Of a stretch of DNA of 64,000 bases, positions 46,201 through 58,675 are shown piece by piece. The position numbers were made by a program, and so were the translations under genes. The stretch comes from Pleodorina starrii. Taxonomy: Eukaryota > Chlorophyta > Chlorophyceae > Chlamydomonadales > Volvocaceae. The stretch is taken from positions 5,084,001 through 5,148,000 of the forward strand of contig BRXU01000001.1 of assembly GCA_030267565.1 (NCBI GenBank), written 5' to 3'. How positions within the stretch are numbered: position 1 is the first letter of the stretch; every line of letters begins with the position of its first letter. Below the pieces are notes generated by a model. It saw only the letters and a list, made by a program, of their open reading frames with translations. It had not been told where the DNA came from and did not search any database.

Positions 46201-47058
46201 GAGACCCGGCCCCCACGAAAGCACCCACTCGCCGGCAATTCCGAGCCTTCCTTGCCTCTCCACTCGGCCTCGCGACACCACCAATCACTATCCATCTAAA
46301 GCAACCGAGACCCTGGCCCAGCCCCGCCTCCACACTGGCCCACCCGCCGTCCCAGCGACTGCTCCGGCCAGCGGTCCCGGCACCAGCCTCTGCCTAGGCG
46401 ACTGCCCAACCCGGGGCCACCAAGCCCGGGGCCGCCCAGCCATGGTCTGTCGCCCGGCGCCCCTCCCATCTCCACCTGACATATCATCATTTTGCTGCCG
46501 GACGGCTGCGGGTGGTAGACCGGAGCCGAGGCCAGTGTTTCCGGGTCGACACACTCGGCGCCGCCATCCCCCAGCTCCACCTCCATGCCCGGCTCAAAGT
46601 TGTGGGTCGATCCGCCGCTGTCGTTGTCACCGCCGCTGTTGCGGACAGACGCTCGACGCGTCTCGGCCACCTCTGCGGATAACACGTCACGCAATGCGCC
46701 CTGGCCGTGTCAGTAACTAGAGAAAAGACGCGACTCGCACACACCAGCATCGAATCCGATCGGCGAAACCGCGCGCGTATGAAATGAGCTCGTCGGAAAT
46801 AAAAAAAGAGCTGTCGAGGATGAGCGGGAGGGTAGGGGCGTGCCAGTGACTGAGGGGCGGAGAAGCCGCAAGTCAGGGGTGGGTTATAATCACCATGGCC
46901 CTCTCCACGGAGTACGGCAGCCCACCTGCTTTGCGAGTGGCCACGAGGCCGACGGGGTCCCAGGTGTACCCAGCCAAGGTCCAGCTCTCCAGGTGATCTG
47001 GTGCCGAACTCTGGTCTATATCAACGTCCCACAGCTCAAGATCTCCTTCGCTTGCCAT
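37235..47058 (-). CDS. SBP-domain (SPL-type) transcription factor, very long
   Basis: DNA-binding regulator; the plant SBP family recognises GTAC cores. Ten exons: 47058-46926, 46672-46476, 46052-45883, 45539-42689, 42475-41596, 41248-40910, 40551-39843, 39500-39384, 39131-38935, 38799-37235, giving 2385 aa. The N-terminus has a Trp-rich patch (SWTLAGYTWDPVGLVA) like that of SPL1/SPL7-type factors. The SBP domain (about residues 109-185) is assembled over three exons: CQVVGC, RHRVCEEH, CQQCSKFH and TCR supply the two zinc sites, followed by the basic signal KRIRRSRK. A long Gln/Gly/Ala-rich region follows. DELPNDIRTRM and GCLRPGCTEVVLDAL match the conserved C-terminal part of long plant SPL proteins. 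Later exons include GVNLLHLAA, possibly a worn ankyrin unit, and end in a basic helix (RMFRRLFKK). The Chlamydomonas copper regulator CRR1 belongs to this family; orthology is not shown. The stop is overlapped by a donor-like GTGAGTATG, so a further exon is possible. Confidence 0.9.
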
Positions 47059-50000
47059 CAGCAGTAAAGGCGCACCGGGGCCTACAAAAGCGTATTCCGT
47101 TTGTCATAGGAAATCGTCATCGAGACGGCTCCCGGTTGCTGCTTTCCGCAACTGATTGGGAGCCGTAGCTAATCAGGGAAGCCCTATCGCCCTTACCTTT
47201 ATTGCGACTCCGTCAGTCCTCCAACGTGCCACCAGCGCCCGCTGGCCTACGGATGCGCCGTGGTGTCCAAGCGCGGCCAGGGTTGCGCGTGCTGCCTGAG
47301 GGGACCCCAGGCGCAGGCCTTCGGAGGCCTAGCACAAATAAGTGTCTGCTGGCTTGCGCGTGGGGCCCTGATATTTCAGAGCGCCGCACCACACGCCTTT
47401 GCAGGAACACAGCGTATGGGACGGCGGTTCCAGTATTGTAGATTTGGCAAATTTAGCGCTCGAACCGTTTGGAAAAATTAGGTATTGTCGCTGCTGCCAA
47501 TGAAAAAATGCCAGGCCGCTTGATCAAAAAAGGGGTATTCCTGCAATCCTACTGATCCAATATGAAAACTGACGACTTTCTTAGACACTGAAAGCCCGAG
47601 CAGTTGACTCTTTGCCTCGTGTCTGCTTTCTCGTGAGCTGCCTTCCCCGTGTACCCCGTGGCGCCGTGGGAACCCCGTGCAGTACAACTTATCCAGGACG
47701 ACTGAAAGCCCTAGTTCGGCAAATGTGCACCACCCTCAACTGCCCAGAATATTATATATATTATATATATGACCTGGTGGCGCAGGGCGCTGTTGTCAAA
47801 GTCAGAGTGCCACAAGCCGGTGCTGTACGCGTTGCGTTCGAGACGAATCCTGCAACACCTGGAACGTCTGAGTGCCACAGTCGAGATAGAACGCCACTTT
47901 TGGGTGAAATAGGACGGTTCTTGGAGACGGGCAGCGTCTGAGATGACTGTAATGAAAACCGGAACGCGGGGAACGGTTAAGAGTCCAAGACACCAAATGG
48001 TCCAGAACATGCTACCCTGTTTGAAACAGAGCCAGCTCATATGTCACAATCAAATTCCACGTTTCCTTCGTTCCCCGCCCAGAGCGTTCCCCCCGGAAGC
48101 CGTAGTAGTAAGTAGTATTGATTACTTCGGTAGGCTCCAGGACTCGAGAGGTGTGAGCCGGCGGGCCATCGGGCCCGGCACTGCCGAAAGACTCTTCGCG
48201 GTCTTCGGGCCGGGGGGCCTCCATCTGCACCAGACAACACGAGCTACCCGCCCAGGTACGCGCGAACCTCACGGGGACAGACCGTGCCCTACCGGGCCAG
48301 TCCGCCCGATCAGACACGTGTAATTGTGAAGCCCATGGGGCCTCGTCCGCTTCTGTCATTGACGTGGACAGGCATTATGCCGGTCCCCTTGCGCAGCACA
48401 AGTGGACCACAGGGAATACCTGTGAAGGGTTCCCGCGTGACGGGATCTTGTGTGCACGCAAGCGGGTACACGCACTTCAGCAGGTGTAGCTAGGCGCGGC
48501 CAAGGCTTGCGGGCCGTAGGAATGGCTCCGACGGCAGCCCTGATGAACTGGACTGGGGCTCTTGGCAGTGTTCGTATCTTCGTCTTCCGGATGATCCGAC
48601 TGCCCGAAGGGCCGTGTTGGACGAACGGCCAAAGGCCCGTTCGGCCCGTTCGTCTGTCCGGACGAATAAAATGGCCGGCCGGCCGGCGTTCGTCCACTAG
48701 CCAAACGAAAGAATTGGGCCGGAATGTAACCCGTTCGTCTGGCCGGACGAATGATTCCTCTGCTGGCTCGGGTCATGACCCCATGCCCGTGCCGAGGTGG
48801 GCCGGGGCCTGTGGCCTGCAGTTGGCTGCAACAGCATTTGCCGTACCCAGGCACTCGATGCCGTAGAGTACCTCGAAGCAGTTTACAGCATTTTGTTGTT
48901 TTTCAAATTTTGACGGTGGAACGGGTTTCAGGCCGGTTTCAGGTGTTCGTCCGGCCGGGCGAATGAATGACTTGAGCCTCTTGGGGACACCGCTGACCTG
49001 ACCTGACCTGACCTGACATCGTCCACTGCGTCCTTCCGCAGTAGACGTGCCCAGGCTGGACAGGCCACGGATGAATGGTCGTGCAAGCGAGCAGAGCAGA
49101 TGAAACGCATAGCTTTTGAGAGTCGGTTTTAAGTGGCCCTGCTTATCACAAAGCAGATCCAAAGGCGTCCGAACTTCACTAGCGTTGGGCCGTACCCGCG
49201 AAACCATGCGTCTTCCTAACTGCACAGTGAGCCGCCGTGAAGCTTCCTAACCGCACACCGAATGCCGTGCCTACACGCCCCTACGATCCCGGGGGGCCCC
49301 CTGGTACTCCACATCAACACCTTTCCGGCCGGCTGAGTCGCCACTAAAGCCAAGCCGGGGGAACGCCCCATCGAAGCCTGGGGGCTGCCATGCAACGTCT
49401 GCAACGCGACAGAGCCGTTACACCCTCTCTACCATACCGGTATCGTCCGCAATTGGTTGTCGCGGAACAAGCCCTTGATCGTGGGTGTCCAAAAAGGTGT
49501 CCCCCCGCCTCTTCCTCCGCACGAGATACGTCCACGTCCACTGACAGACGGGCCGGTGTCCCACTGGGGTCTGAGTGGGTCCCACCGACACTGCGAGTTG
49601 ACAACGCAGGCCAGGGAGCGCAGTGAAAGCGCCGCCTGCCTCGCATGCACCGTCCTCCGCAACAAATAATACGGCAGGCATGCGTGACGCCCCGCGGTTG
49701 CGTCGGCAGCCGGCTGACCCATGGGTCATCCAACCCGCGGGACTTTCCCCGCAGCGTACTCACGCCTCCGGCAGCCCGTGCCTTCACAATCCTTGCCGTC
49801 AGCCAGGTGACCGTGGCTGCCGTAACGCCATCGCCCGGCCGTCCCCCCAGCGCTACATCACCATCCCGCCAACCGCATCACTCCGTCGGTTTTGTTGTCG
49901 GCCCCAGGGCTGTGGCCAGATTCTCGCAAGCCGGGGGGCTGGCTGGGCTGGCTGTGTGGATGGTTTGACGCACGCAGAAGGACAGCACCCGGGTGCGGAG

Positions 50001-50431
50001 CAACCCCGGTGCGGAGTCGCAGCCGCGACGAGACGCACATGCAGCGGGGCAAGGGTGGTGCCTCAGGTGTACGGAAGCAGTGCCCGGGCCAGTAATCGGG
50101 GTCACCCCGAGACGGCTGGAAGCCCTGCGGGGCCTCTTCGTGCCTCTTGGTCCTGGCCGTCACAGGAACCGCCGTTTCCGTATTGGGACCACCAAACCCA
50201 AACCGTGTAGCTGCGCAGCCGCTGCTCCACTGCCGCCGCTGCTTCCGTGCGACTCAATCCAACGCCGTTCGTCGGGATCAGCATCGGCATCGGGTGCTGG
50301 GGCAGTCCCCGTGCGGCGCCCGGCGGCCTCCTGACACCTCAGGCAGCGAACACCTGCCAGCGCTGGTTCAGTTCCCGAACGAGCGACTCAACACACTTTG
50401 CATTGCAATGCCATGCGCATGCAGCAGCCTC
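47059..50431. other. Intergenic region, SBP promoter and HDAC 3' flank
   Basis: 3.4 kb between two minus-strand genes. Short inverted strings of the form TTCGTC(C/T)GGCCGGACGAA recur at 48600-48960, a (CCTGA)n run lies at 48995-49017, and TATATATTATATATATG lies at 47753. A tRNA-like pair of boxes follows it (see findings). TTACA at 49418-49422 is the nearest minus-strand TGTAA downstream of the HDAC stop. No protein-coding gene was recognised. Confidence 0.45.
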
Positions 50432-53400
50432 TCACTCGTAGGGGTCGTGGTAGCCGCCGGCTGGCCCCCCTCCCCCTCCCGCGCCCAGCCCGATGCCCCC
50501 CTCCCCAAAGCCGTCCTCATCCCGGATGATCAGGTGCTCCCGCGCGTACTTGCCAACCCGCTCCTCCAGGGGCTCCTCGTCGTAGTTGTACCTGCAGCAC
50601 AGGACCGGCCGCGAAAGGAAAGAAGGCCCAGGGACGCTCGGCAATGGGCATCTCCTCTATGGCGTGTGGCACAACAGACTTCCGGGCACTAGGTGAGAAC
50701 AGACCTCGGGTCACGTGGCTCCGCGCGTGCGCTGTGCTGCGAATCACAGCCCGCCCGGGGTGTCGCAGCCGGCTGGTCGACAGCCGCTGAGTGGTGCGCA
50801 CCCCAGGTGAGGCTCCATGAGGCCCACATCGTAGCAGGCCGAGGCCGCCGTGTGGAGCTGGCGGGCGACCGTCAAGTGCCGACATACCGTATGCGACCCA
50901 CATGAATGCCAGCCCGAGGCAGCCCGGGGTACCGCAATGAAGCGATGCAGGGCTTCACACACCGCCGGAGTGCCCTCTAGCCCTCGCAAGGCCCCAGACC
51001 AGACCACTCAACGGCGCACACATTGTAAATGTGTGTTGGCTCCAGCGGGAGACCCCCATGGATGAATGTTCGTATATATATATATGTTTATGAAAGCTGC
51101 AGACGCACCCAACAGACTTGTCCAGCGGTGCTGTCAGGTCAGGTGACGCCCCACCCAGGATCATGGCCCCGCACTCGGCCTCCTCCCCGCCCCGCCCCGC
51201 CGCGCCCCGCCCCGCCCCGCCTCGCCGCACTGTGTCCCACCCCACCTGGGCACCCGGAAGTCCGGCGGCACCTCCTGCATCTGCACCCCCGGGGCGTGCT
51301 GCAGGTGGCGCAGGTACTCGAGCACCTCCCGCCGAATGCGCTCAATGTCCGCCTTCGAGTTGTTGTCGTCCATCACCTGAGCGTGCGGGTGCGCGTGCGG
51401 GGTCGCGAAGGCACAGCGTCGGGCGGCTTTGGACGACGACAGTACCTACGTGCAGATCGCTGCCCACTGCCTCCGGCCTCAGGCGGGCCTCACCGGATCC
51501 ATCAACGGGCCAGTAAGAGCGCCCTACCCGACACGACGCGGAGCGGGGTTTGCTAAGGGTTGCTCCAGATAAACGCATGAAAGGGTGGGCATAACGAGCA
51601 GCGCTTGCGGTGGGATGGGTTCTGGTACTGCCCTCCAACCGCCCTCCCTGGCCCTCTCCAGCCCGCGAGGCAATCACCTTGTGCGCCGACACGTTGAGCG
51701 AAAAGTCGGGCGCAAAGTACTCGTGGTAGTCGGAGCGCGGGAGCTGCTCCGGGACCTGCAGCGCAGTGCCCCCATGCGGTGGTGAGTAATGGCAAAGGGG
51801 CGGCGGGGCGACAATGAAAAACCTCAAGGCCGCTGCTGCGGTGTAGCGGCTGCTTGTGCACTTGGAGCCCAGCCCGGCCAGCTGGCGGCCTGTCAGCCTG
51901 CCCAGTGCCCCCCAGTCGGCCCACCTGTGTGTCGGTGAGGATGGCCGTCTCGTAGGTCCAGCAACGCGCCACGTTGTGCTTGGTGTAGCCGCCGCCGCCG
52001 GTGATGAGCAGCGGCACGCCAAACTCCTTCATGAAGCGGATGGCCTCGCCGTGGCCGCGAAGGGACATGTTGAAGCAGCCCAGCCGGTCGTGCGCCAGAG
52101 AGTCGGCGCCTGCGGGGGCGTGCAGACAAACACGGTGGCGAAAAGCCGTGTCCAGGCCGCCGCGCTTCCTTACCCAAACGGTCCACGGCCAACGGGGCCG
52201 CAATGATCAAGCGGCGGCACACACATCCTGTGCCCGCTGCTACAACTTCCATCCGTCAAACTGGGTCCTTCAGACTGGTAATCGGTAATCATCGACCATC
52301 TGACCGGTACCCACCACAGCGCCCCGCAGGCAGCATGCCTACTGCGCAAGACGCTCTGTCGCCTTGTATAGCACTTGTGGGGCTGGAGGACAGGTTTAAT
52401 CGTTTTGATGCGAGACGCTTCGTCGCACCCCCGCGTCCACACGTGCCCCGAAGCCCACCACTAGCACTGCAACGCGCCAACCCAACCCCATCCAGCCCTC
52501 CCCACCCCCCGATCGCCTACCCACCCACCCACCCACCCACCCACCCACCCACCCACCCACCCACCCACCCACCCACCGCATTGCATGACAATGGCTCCCG
52601 GCTGAAATACTTCCATCACGCGCTTCATGATCGGCTTGAACAGCGCATGGAACGTCTCATCGTTGGTGCCGTCCTGCGGACACAGCCACATGAGGACAAG
52701 ACAGTCAAGGGCCGCACACCGAAGCGGTGTGAAGGTTAGGTTAGGTGGCGAAAAGCTGGCGGGGACAGAACTTTGCGGCCTCGTCAAGGGCTGCGGCGGT
52801 GGCCAATGGGCGGCGGGCCCGGCGGGCCAACGTGACCGGGCCCAAAGGGTGAGAGATTCAGCTCCGCGGCGGCGGGTCAACCGCACGCCCAGCCGTTTGG
52901 TGAAGGTGCCAAGCACTGCGCGACCGTTTACACAAAGCTTTGCCTCGCTATTTGCCGTGCAAGGACTCAGCGGGCACACAGGCACGTCGTACCTTGAGAG
53001 GGACGTTGAGGCTGTAGTACTTTCCGTTCAGCTCGCCTGTGTCCGTCAGGTCGCCGGTGCCGGGGAAGAAGTAGTCTCCGTACTTGTGGAACGAGACGGT
53101 CATCACGCTGGCGGGCATAGTGGGAATGTAAGGTCGCTGGCAGATGGACCAGGCGTTTCCGCCGGCTGGGGGGGTTCAGGCGACGCTGTAGGGCTATATC
53201 GGTATGCATGTGCAGCAGCCACCGCCTGTACAGCTTTGGTTAGCGGCCGTATACAGTCTCTGGCATGTATGGGACAGCGCTACCGAGTCTGGAAAGTAGA
53301 TGTGTAGATCCCGCTGGGATGGGGCCCGTCAACTGCCATGCGTCAACCGTCGTAACCGCTTTTTTCAGTCAGCCCGCCGACCGCTGCTCCGCTCTCACCG

Positions 53401-54166
53401 GTCCGTGAGGTAGAAAGCCTCCTCCACGCCATCTCCATGGTGGACGTCAATATCGATGTACAGGACGCGTGCGTGATATTTGAGCAGCTCCAGGATCGCA
53501 AGCACGAGGTCGTTCACGTAGCAGAAGCCAGAGGCCTCGCCCTTCTTTGCATGGTGCAGGCCACCCGACCAGTTGATTGCAATATCGCAAAGGCCGTGGT
53601 TAAGCTTGACGGCACCCTCGATAGAGGCTCCCGCGTAAAGTTGGCAAAACCTGCCCAACCGCCAATGGTTAGCTGCTGCACGTCCGGCATATAATCAAAA
53701 GCAGCAGCAGCAAACTTACTTAAACATGTTGTCAAAGACGGGGCAATCGTCATTGAAGTTGTACTGGCGAAGTTGGTTCGCATACTTGGTGGCACTGTCG
53801 GGTGTCACCTTTGACAGGAATTCAACGTAGTCCTCGCTATGAAATTGCGCCAGCTCTGCTGGGTGAGCCTTTCGCGGCCGCTGCGCAACACGAAAAGCCA
53901 ACTTTAGGTGTGACCTTCTCCCTAGAGATGTAAACAATGCATCACTCACGAAGACGTCCATCTTCTTGTGAAGGCCGTAACCCAGAACCAGATGGTGCGT
54001 CATGGCAAGCCGATGGGGCTTCATCGGGTGGTTCTGGCCGAAGTAGAATTCCTGAAACTCGCCTGCCAGGACACACGCCAAATGTCAAGCCTTTGTGCTG
54101 TAAAGACACTAGGAACGCGTGATACCCACTGTCATAAAAGTAGGCGACCTTGTTCTTGCGTGTCAT
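50432..54166 (-). CDS. Class I (RPD3-type) histone deacetylase
   Basis: Removes acetyl groups from histone lysines in nuclear co-repressor complexes. Ten exons: 54166-54130, 54062-53950, 53880-53720, 53650-53399, 53107-52993, 52673-52577, 52109-51925, 51755-51678, 51376-51246, 50591-50432, giving 442 aa, a normal size for the class. Motifs in order: [55 protein letters not shown] (His 136/137), [17 protein letters not shown] (zinc ligands Asp 172 and His 174), [16 protein letters not shown] (Asp 261) and [18 protein letters not shown] (Tyr 300). Every catalytic and zinc residue is present. The C-terminal tail is short, acidic then Gly-rich. The first donor is at 54129, which is the only phase that restores the start of the domain. 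Intron 6 opens with a TGGG array. Confidence 0.96.
52519..52576. repeat. (CCCA)n microsatellite at HDAC intron 6 donor
   Basis: About 14 units of CCCA on the plus strand, i.e. (TGGG)n on the transcript strand. The array begins at the first base of intron 6, so the 5' splice site GTGGGT is itself the first repeat unit. Confidence 0.95.
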
Positions 54167-55183
54167 GTTTAGGTGTCGACTGGACGGCCCTTAGCTTGCA
54201 GCAAACGAAGTTGGGTTAACGCTGGCATACGCATCAGCGGAGGTTGCAAGCAGCTCACGGCGAGAATGGTTTCGGAGCCGCCTTTCCCGTACACCTCTAT
54301 CTGAGCAACTGCCAAGGTCCATGCAACAATCGCCCTTGCCAAAGATCCCTTTCTGATGCGTTTCTGACTCAGGGCCTCGTCCCGATGGTTGTTACAGAGG
54401 GCTCAACACCCTTGGAAGGGTAGACGCTGCGGTAGAGCCGCTATCCGGCCTGTGGGCCTGCGTCAGTCAGCAGTATGGTCGTCGCCAGCAGAGGTCAACC
54501 CTAGCGAGCCAAAAGCAGACCTCGTGGCGCAAATCTGGGGAAAGTCGCACGAAGTGGCGCCATGGCAGCCGCATAACGACAAAGCCCTTTGTTGCCCCTG
54601 GTCCTAACACTGAACTGCACCGGGCAAAGGACTTGCGGAGACACAGTCGGTCCTGCACGGCACTGCTCCGGAAAATCATCATGACACCGGCCAGCGGCTC
54701 CCAAGCACTGGACCATTTTGCGCTCCCAAACACCAGCCTGCCATCAGCAGACAATCACTCCGGTGCTCCCGCCATACTGCATCAAAACGCCCCTGCGAAG
54801 TGTTTTTGGTCTATAGTTGCTTCGATCATGCAATCGTGCACCTTTCCGCTCATTCCGCGCAATATTTGATGTCCTTTGTACCCCAGCAATGAACGACTCA
54901 TTTGTTAAAAAAAAAATCCCCGCCCGCTTACTGCCCGCAATCGTAGGGGCACGTCCCTCCACCCAGCCCCTGTGTTGCCTGCCAACCCCGGAAATCGCCA
55001 TCCGCCCGACGTTGGCGTCCCACTACCCGTGAAGCAATCGCATAAACAATACACGCGCCCGTACATCGTGACGTGCCGGCGTTCTCTGTGTCGGCGTGTC
55101 AATCACCCCTCATCACGCGAAGACGCGCTGCCATGCACACACAACAGCTCCCGACACCCCTCTGCAGTACGCCGCTCGGCTCC
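54167..55183. other. Intergenic region, HDAC promoter side
   Basis: About 1 kb between the HDAC start and the stop of the RS-rich gene. TTACA at 54392-54396 reads TGTAA on the minus strand, 788 bp after that stop, and is a candidate polyadenylation signal. No gene seen. Confidence 0.45.
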
Positions 55184-58100
55184 TCACTGCTCCTCCGGTT
55201 TGCCCTCAGCGCCGGTTCCTGCCGTCGCTGGCGAGCCGGCCCGTGCACCGTCCCCCGAATCATCGCTGCCGGAGGCCTCGCGGTCGCGCTCTGCACCGTC
55301 GGCAGCCGCTGCTTCGCGCCCCGGCAGCGACATCTTGACGTCGCCGTCGCCATCCACATCGGCCTCGCGGCCGCCCGCCTCTGCCTCGCTCCCGCCTTCC
55401 CCGCCCGCGGTGTTCGGCGCCGCCTCGGCTTCGTCAGCCTCCCGCTTATCCCGCTTGCGATCCTTGTCCTTCTTGTCCTTCTTGTCCCGCTTGTGGTGCT
55501 TGGACTTCTTCTCCTTGCCCTCGCTGCTGCGGGCATCACCCTTGCGGGCGTCCCCGTTGGCGGCTGCGGAGTCCTTCTCCCGCCCGCGCCTGTCCCGGCT
55601 GCGGTCGCGACTCCGGCTCCGGCTCTTGCTGCGGTCCTGCTGCGGCGGCGGCTTACGATCACGACTGCGGTTGCGGCTGCGACTGCGGCTGACCTTGCGG
55701 CCGCCGTCACGATCGCGGCCACGGTCGCTGTCCCTGGTTCGCCGAGCGCGGCTGCGCGACCTGCAAGGCATAGCAATAGTACCATAAGGAAGCACACGTG
55801 CTGATACCCCGGGTGGAAGTTGGAAAGCATTCGAGTAAGGTACAGAAGCTTGTCAGATACGGAAGGCGACGGAGGCATCTCAGCAAAGAAGAATCTCAGC
55901 ACAGAAGAATCACCGCGGAGAAACAATATGGGCGCATCTCCCTCACCTGCTGCGGCTGCGTCGGCGCTCCCGGCTGTCAGCCCGGCGCCGCTCCCGCTCC
56001 CGCTCGCGCTCACGCAGCTCCTGCCGCTCGCGCTCACGCCGTTGCCGCTGGGGGGGTGAACAAAGCGACAAGAACATGTAAGAAGGCACCAAGTCGTACA
56101 GTGAGCGCGCAAGACCCGACACAGAAATACGGTCCAGAGCACTGCAATTCTGTAACCGTGCATACAATACCACAAAAGAATTAACACAGGCCTGGTTACA
56201 GCCATGCTGGGACGTACCTCCCTTTCCCTCTCGCGCTCCCTCTCGCGCTCCCGCTGCCGCTCCCTTTCGCGCTCCCTCTCGCGCTCCCTTTCCCTCTCGC
56301 GCTGCCGCTCCCGGCTCCGCTCCCGGCTACGCGAGCTCCGGCGCCGCCGATCCCGTGACCGCGACCGGTCGTCCCTGGATTACAGGTAGTTAAGGGAAGC
56401 CGCGATAAGCTTCAGAAGTAGAACACGGTGGCAGAGAAGGTATCTTTTGGGTGAAGGTAGCAAGCTCATGCTGTGTAACATGCACCAGATCTTCACAGCT
56501 ACATCACCGTCGAGCGATCGTTCGCGCGTACAAACGAGGGAGCGGGTGGGTGAAGTGCACGTGCGCGCACGCGTATCTGTGACACCCCTGTGGAGTCTCA
56601 CCATTAGCCCAGTCATCCGTTTGCCCTCCATTTGTACATCGACCCAGATTATCGGATGCAACCTACCTGCGATCGCGCCGGTCGCGGGACCGTGACCTCG
56701 ACCGCGGCCGTCGCTCGCGGGACCGGCTGCGGCTCCGGCCTCCCAAGCGCCTCGCCAGTCGCGCGGCCGCCTCCTCGGCCTCCTTCGACGGGTCGAGCGA
56801 GCTGACCCCGTACTTGGCCATCGCCCGCAGCTGGGCGACCTGCGGCAGCGCAGGCAGGAAAGGACGATACGAAATTAATCAGTTTCACACATTTGGTGCA
56901 TCGGCATAGTAGCCAGGTCCACAAAACCCCCGGCGTTAATATGAGAAGTGCAGCGTGTGCTGCTTCACGCCTTCGAGCACAGCGCTAGCAAAAGCGCCAT
57001 GTTCACATGCCGCATCGTAGAGCTTCTTCGCGCGCAGCTTAGGACGCAGGAGATCACGACTCATTGGCAGCCGCCCATTAAGTTACATGGATCCCTTGAC
57101 CTCTAGCGCGGGATGCGCACCTGCGCCGCCAAAGCCGCCCCGCTCTTCATGGTCTGCTGCATCTGCTGTATCTGCTGCAGCTTGAGCGCCATGAGCGGGC
57201 TGGAGGCCATTGCCTCCTGTGCCACCGACAGGAATTGCACACTAAGCGCCTTGTCGCCCAGCTGGTGGCTGTGCAGCGCCAGTGCGGACTGCAGCAAGGG
57301 GAGGCCATAAGGGAGTGAGCGCGCCGAAAGAGTAGCGTGAATCTCGGTAAAAGATTTAATCGTCGAGCTCGTCAAGGCCCCGGTTGCTCGCGCAGCAAGC
57401 ACCAATGGCGACATTCCATGGGACCGCCATGATAGTACGTGATCCCGGGTTACAATCCACACGTTTTCATGTTGTCTGCGGCATGCGAAGTCTTATGTGA
57501 AAGGCGAACGCGACGATGCCCCGGTGGTCCCTGGGCGTCCACACCTGTGCGTCTTGCAAAGTCGTCATCTCAATCATGGCCATGTCCGTGCCCAGCATTT
57601 GCAGGTGCTGCACGCTGCCCAGGACAGCAAACAGCTGCTTCAGCTGCTCGGGCGTAACCTTTGAAGTGATGTTGGATACGAGCAGCGTGCGGGCCTGTGG
57701 TTCAACCACCGGCGCCACGGACGCCAACTGGGGAAACGCGGCTGCCATCAGCGGGTTTGTGGCTGCGCCAAGTGCGCCCGAAAGGCCAGGCACTCCTGCC
57801 GCGCCGCCCGCCAGGAGCCCAGCTGCTGCTAGCGTCGCTTGCGTCGACAGCGAGGCAGCTACGGCGGCAGCCGTGGCGGGGTTGATGCCACCTGGCTGCG
57901 CGTTGGGCAAGCTCGGCAGCGATGGGAGGCCGCCGATGCCTGCGCCTAGCCCGCCTGGGAGACCCGGGAGCGACAATGCACCGGGCATGCCGGGCAGCAC
58001 AGCCGCCGAGCCCGGAAGGGATGCGATGCCGCCGCTACCGAGGCCAGCGTTAGCGAGGGCTGCTGTGCCAGCGGCTATGGCGGAGGACATGGCGGATGCG

Positions 58101-58675
58101 CCCGCGCCGGCGCCGCCGGTGGCGGCTGCCGGCGTGGACGTCGTCGCCGGGTCGGCTGGAGGTCCAAAGAACACCGGAAAGGGTGAGCCCTCCAGCGGCC
58201 GGCCGTTAATCTCCACCGTAACGTTGTACGTCCCTTTGGAGGGCGCTGTGTAAGTGGCCACGTACATGCCGTTGTCCTTGTCCTCGATTTGGACGTCGAT
58301 GTAGGCTACGGACGCGCCGCTGGAGCCTGCCGCAGGTACCACCTTGATCATCACGTCGTCGCCACCCTCCTTGCACCGCTTTCCGTCCTCATCCTTGCAG
58401 GTGATGAAGAGGCTGACAGGCGCTCCCGATGCACCGCCCGCAAAGCCCGGTCCCGAAACCGTACACGTCCGCGGGTCCGGGGGACCAGGCGACTCCGAGC
58501 GGTCGCTCTCAGCATCGCTATCGTCGCCGTCCTCCGACTGTTTGACACCCTTTTTCTGCTGCTGGTTGGATTTCTGATCCTCCTGCCGCTTCTTCTTAGC
58601 CTCCCGGTCCTTCTCAATCTCCGCTAAGAGGGCGGTCACGAGAGAACCTGCGCCGGGAGGGATAGCCGACGCCAT
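55184..58675 (-). CDS. RS-rich splicing factor-like protein with filamin repeat and RRM
   Basis: Probable nuclear pre-mRNA splicing protein. Six exons: 58675-57545, 57288-57121, 56839-56667, 56374-56218, 56047-55947, 55760-55184, giving 768 aa. Order: charged helix (EIEKDREAKKKRQEDQKSN); a filamin/ABP280-type immunoglobulin repeat (about 68-172) with VSGPGFAGG, DNGMYVATYTAPSKGTYNV and GSPFPVFFGP; a Gly/Ala/Leu/Pro-rich linker; an RRM (about 330-400) starting TLLVSNITSKVTPEQLKQLF and completed across the first splice; a helical stretch (LQQIQQMQQTMKSGAALAAQ); and then long RS, RE and RD repeats from about 465 on, ending in a Lys-rich and acidic tail. The RRM-helix-RS order recalls SREK1-type SR proteins; the filamin repeat is unusual. 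Exons 4 and 5 consist almost wholly of RE repeats, and the frame is fixed by phase and composition. Confidence 0.88.

Noticed and set aside
46477..46586. SBP gene starting at the internal ATG 46586
   Set aside because: An upstream exon (47058-46926) with a Trp-rich SPL-like N-terminus joins in phase to an acceptor at 46673.
54121..54130. HDAC exon 1 donor at 54125
   Set aside because: It gives the wrong phase for exon 2; the donor at 54129 restores the HDAC frame.
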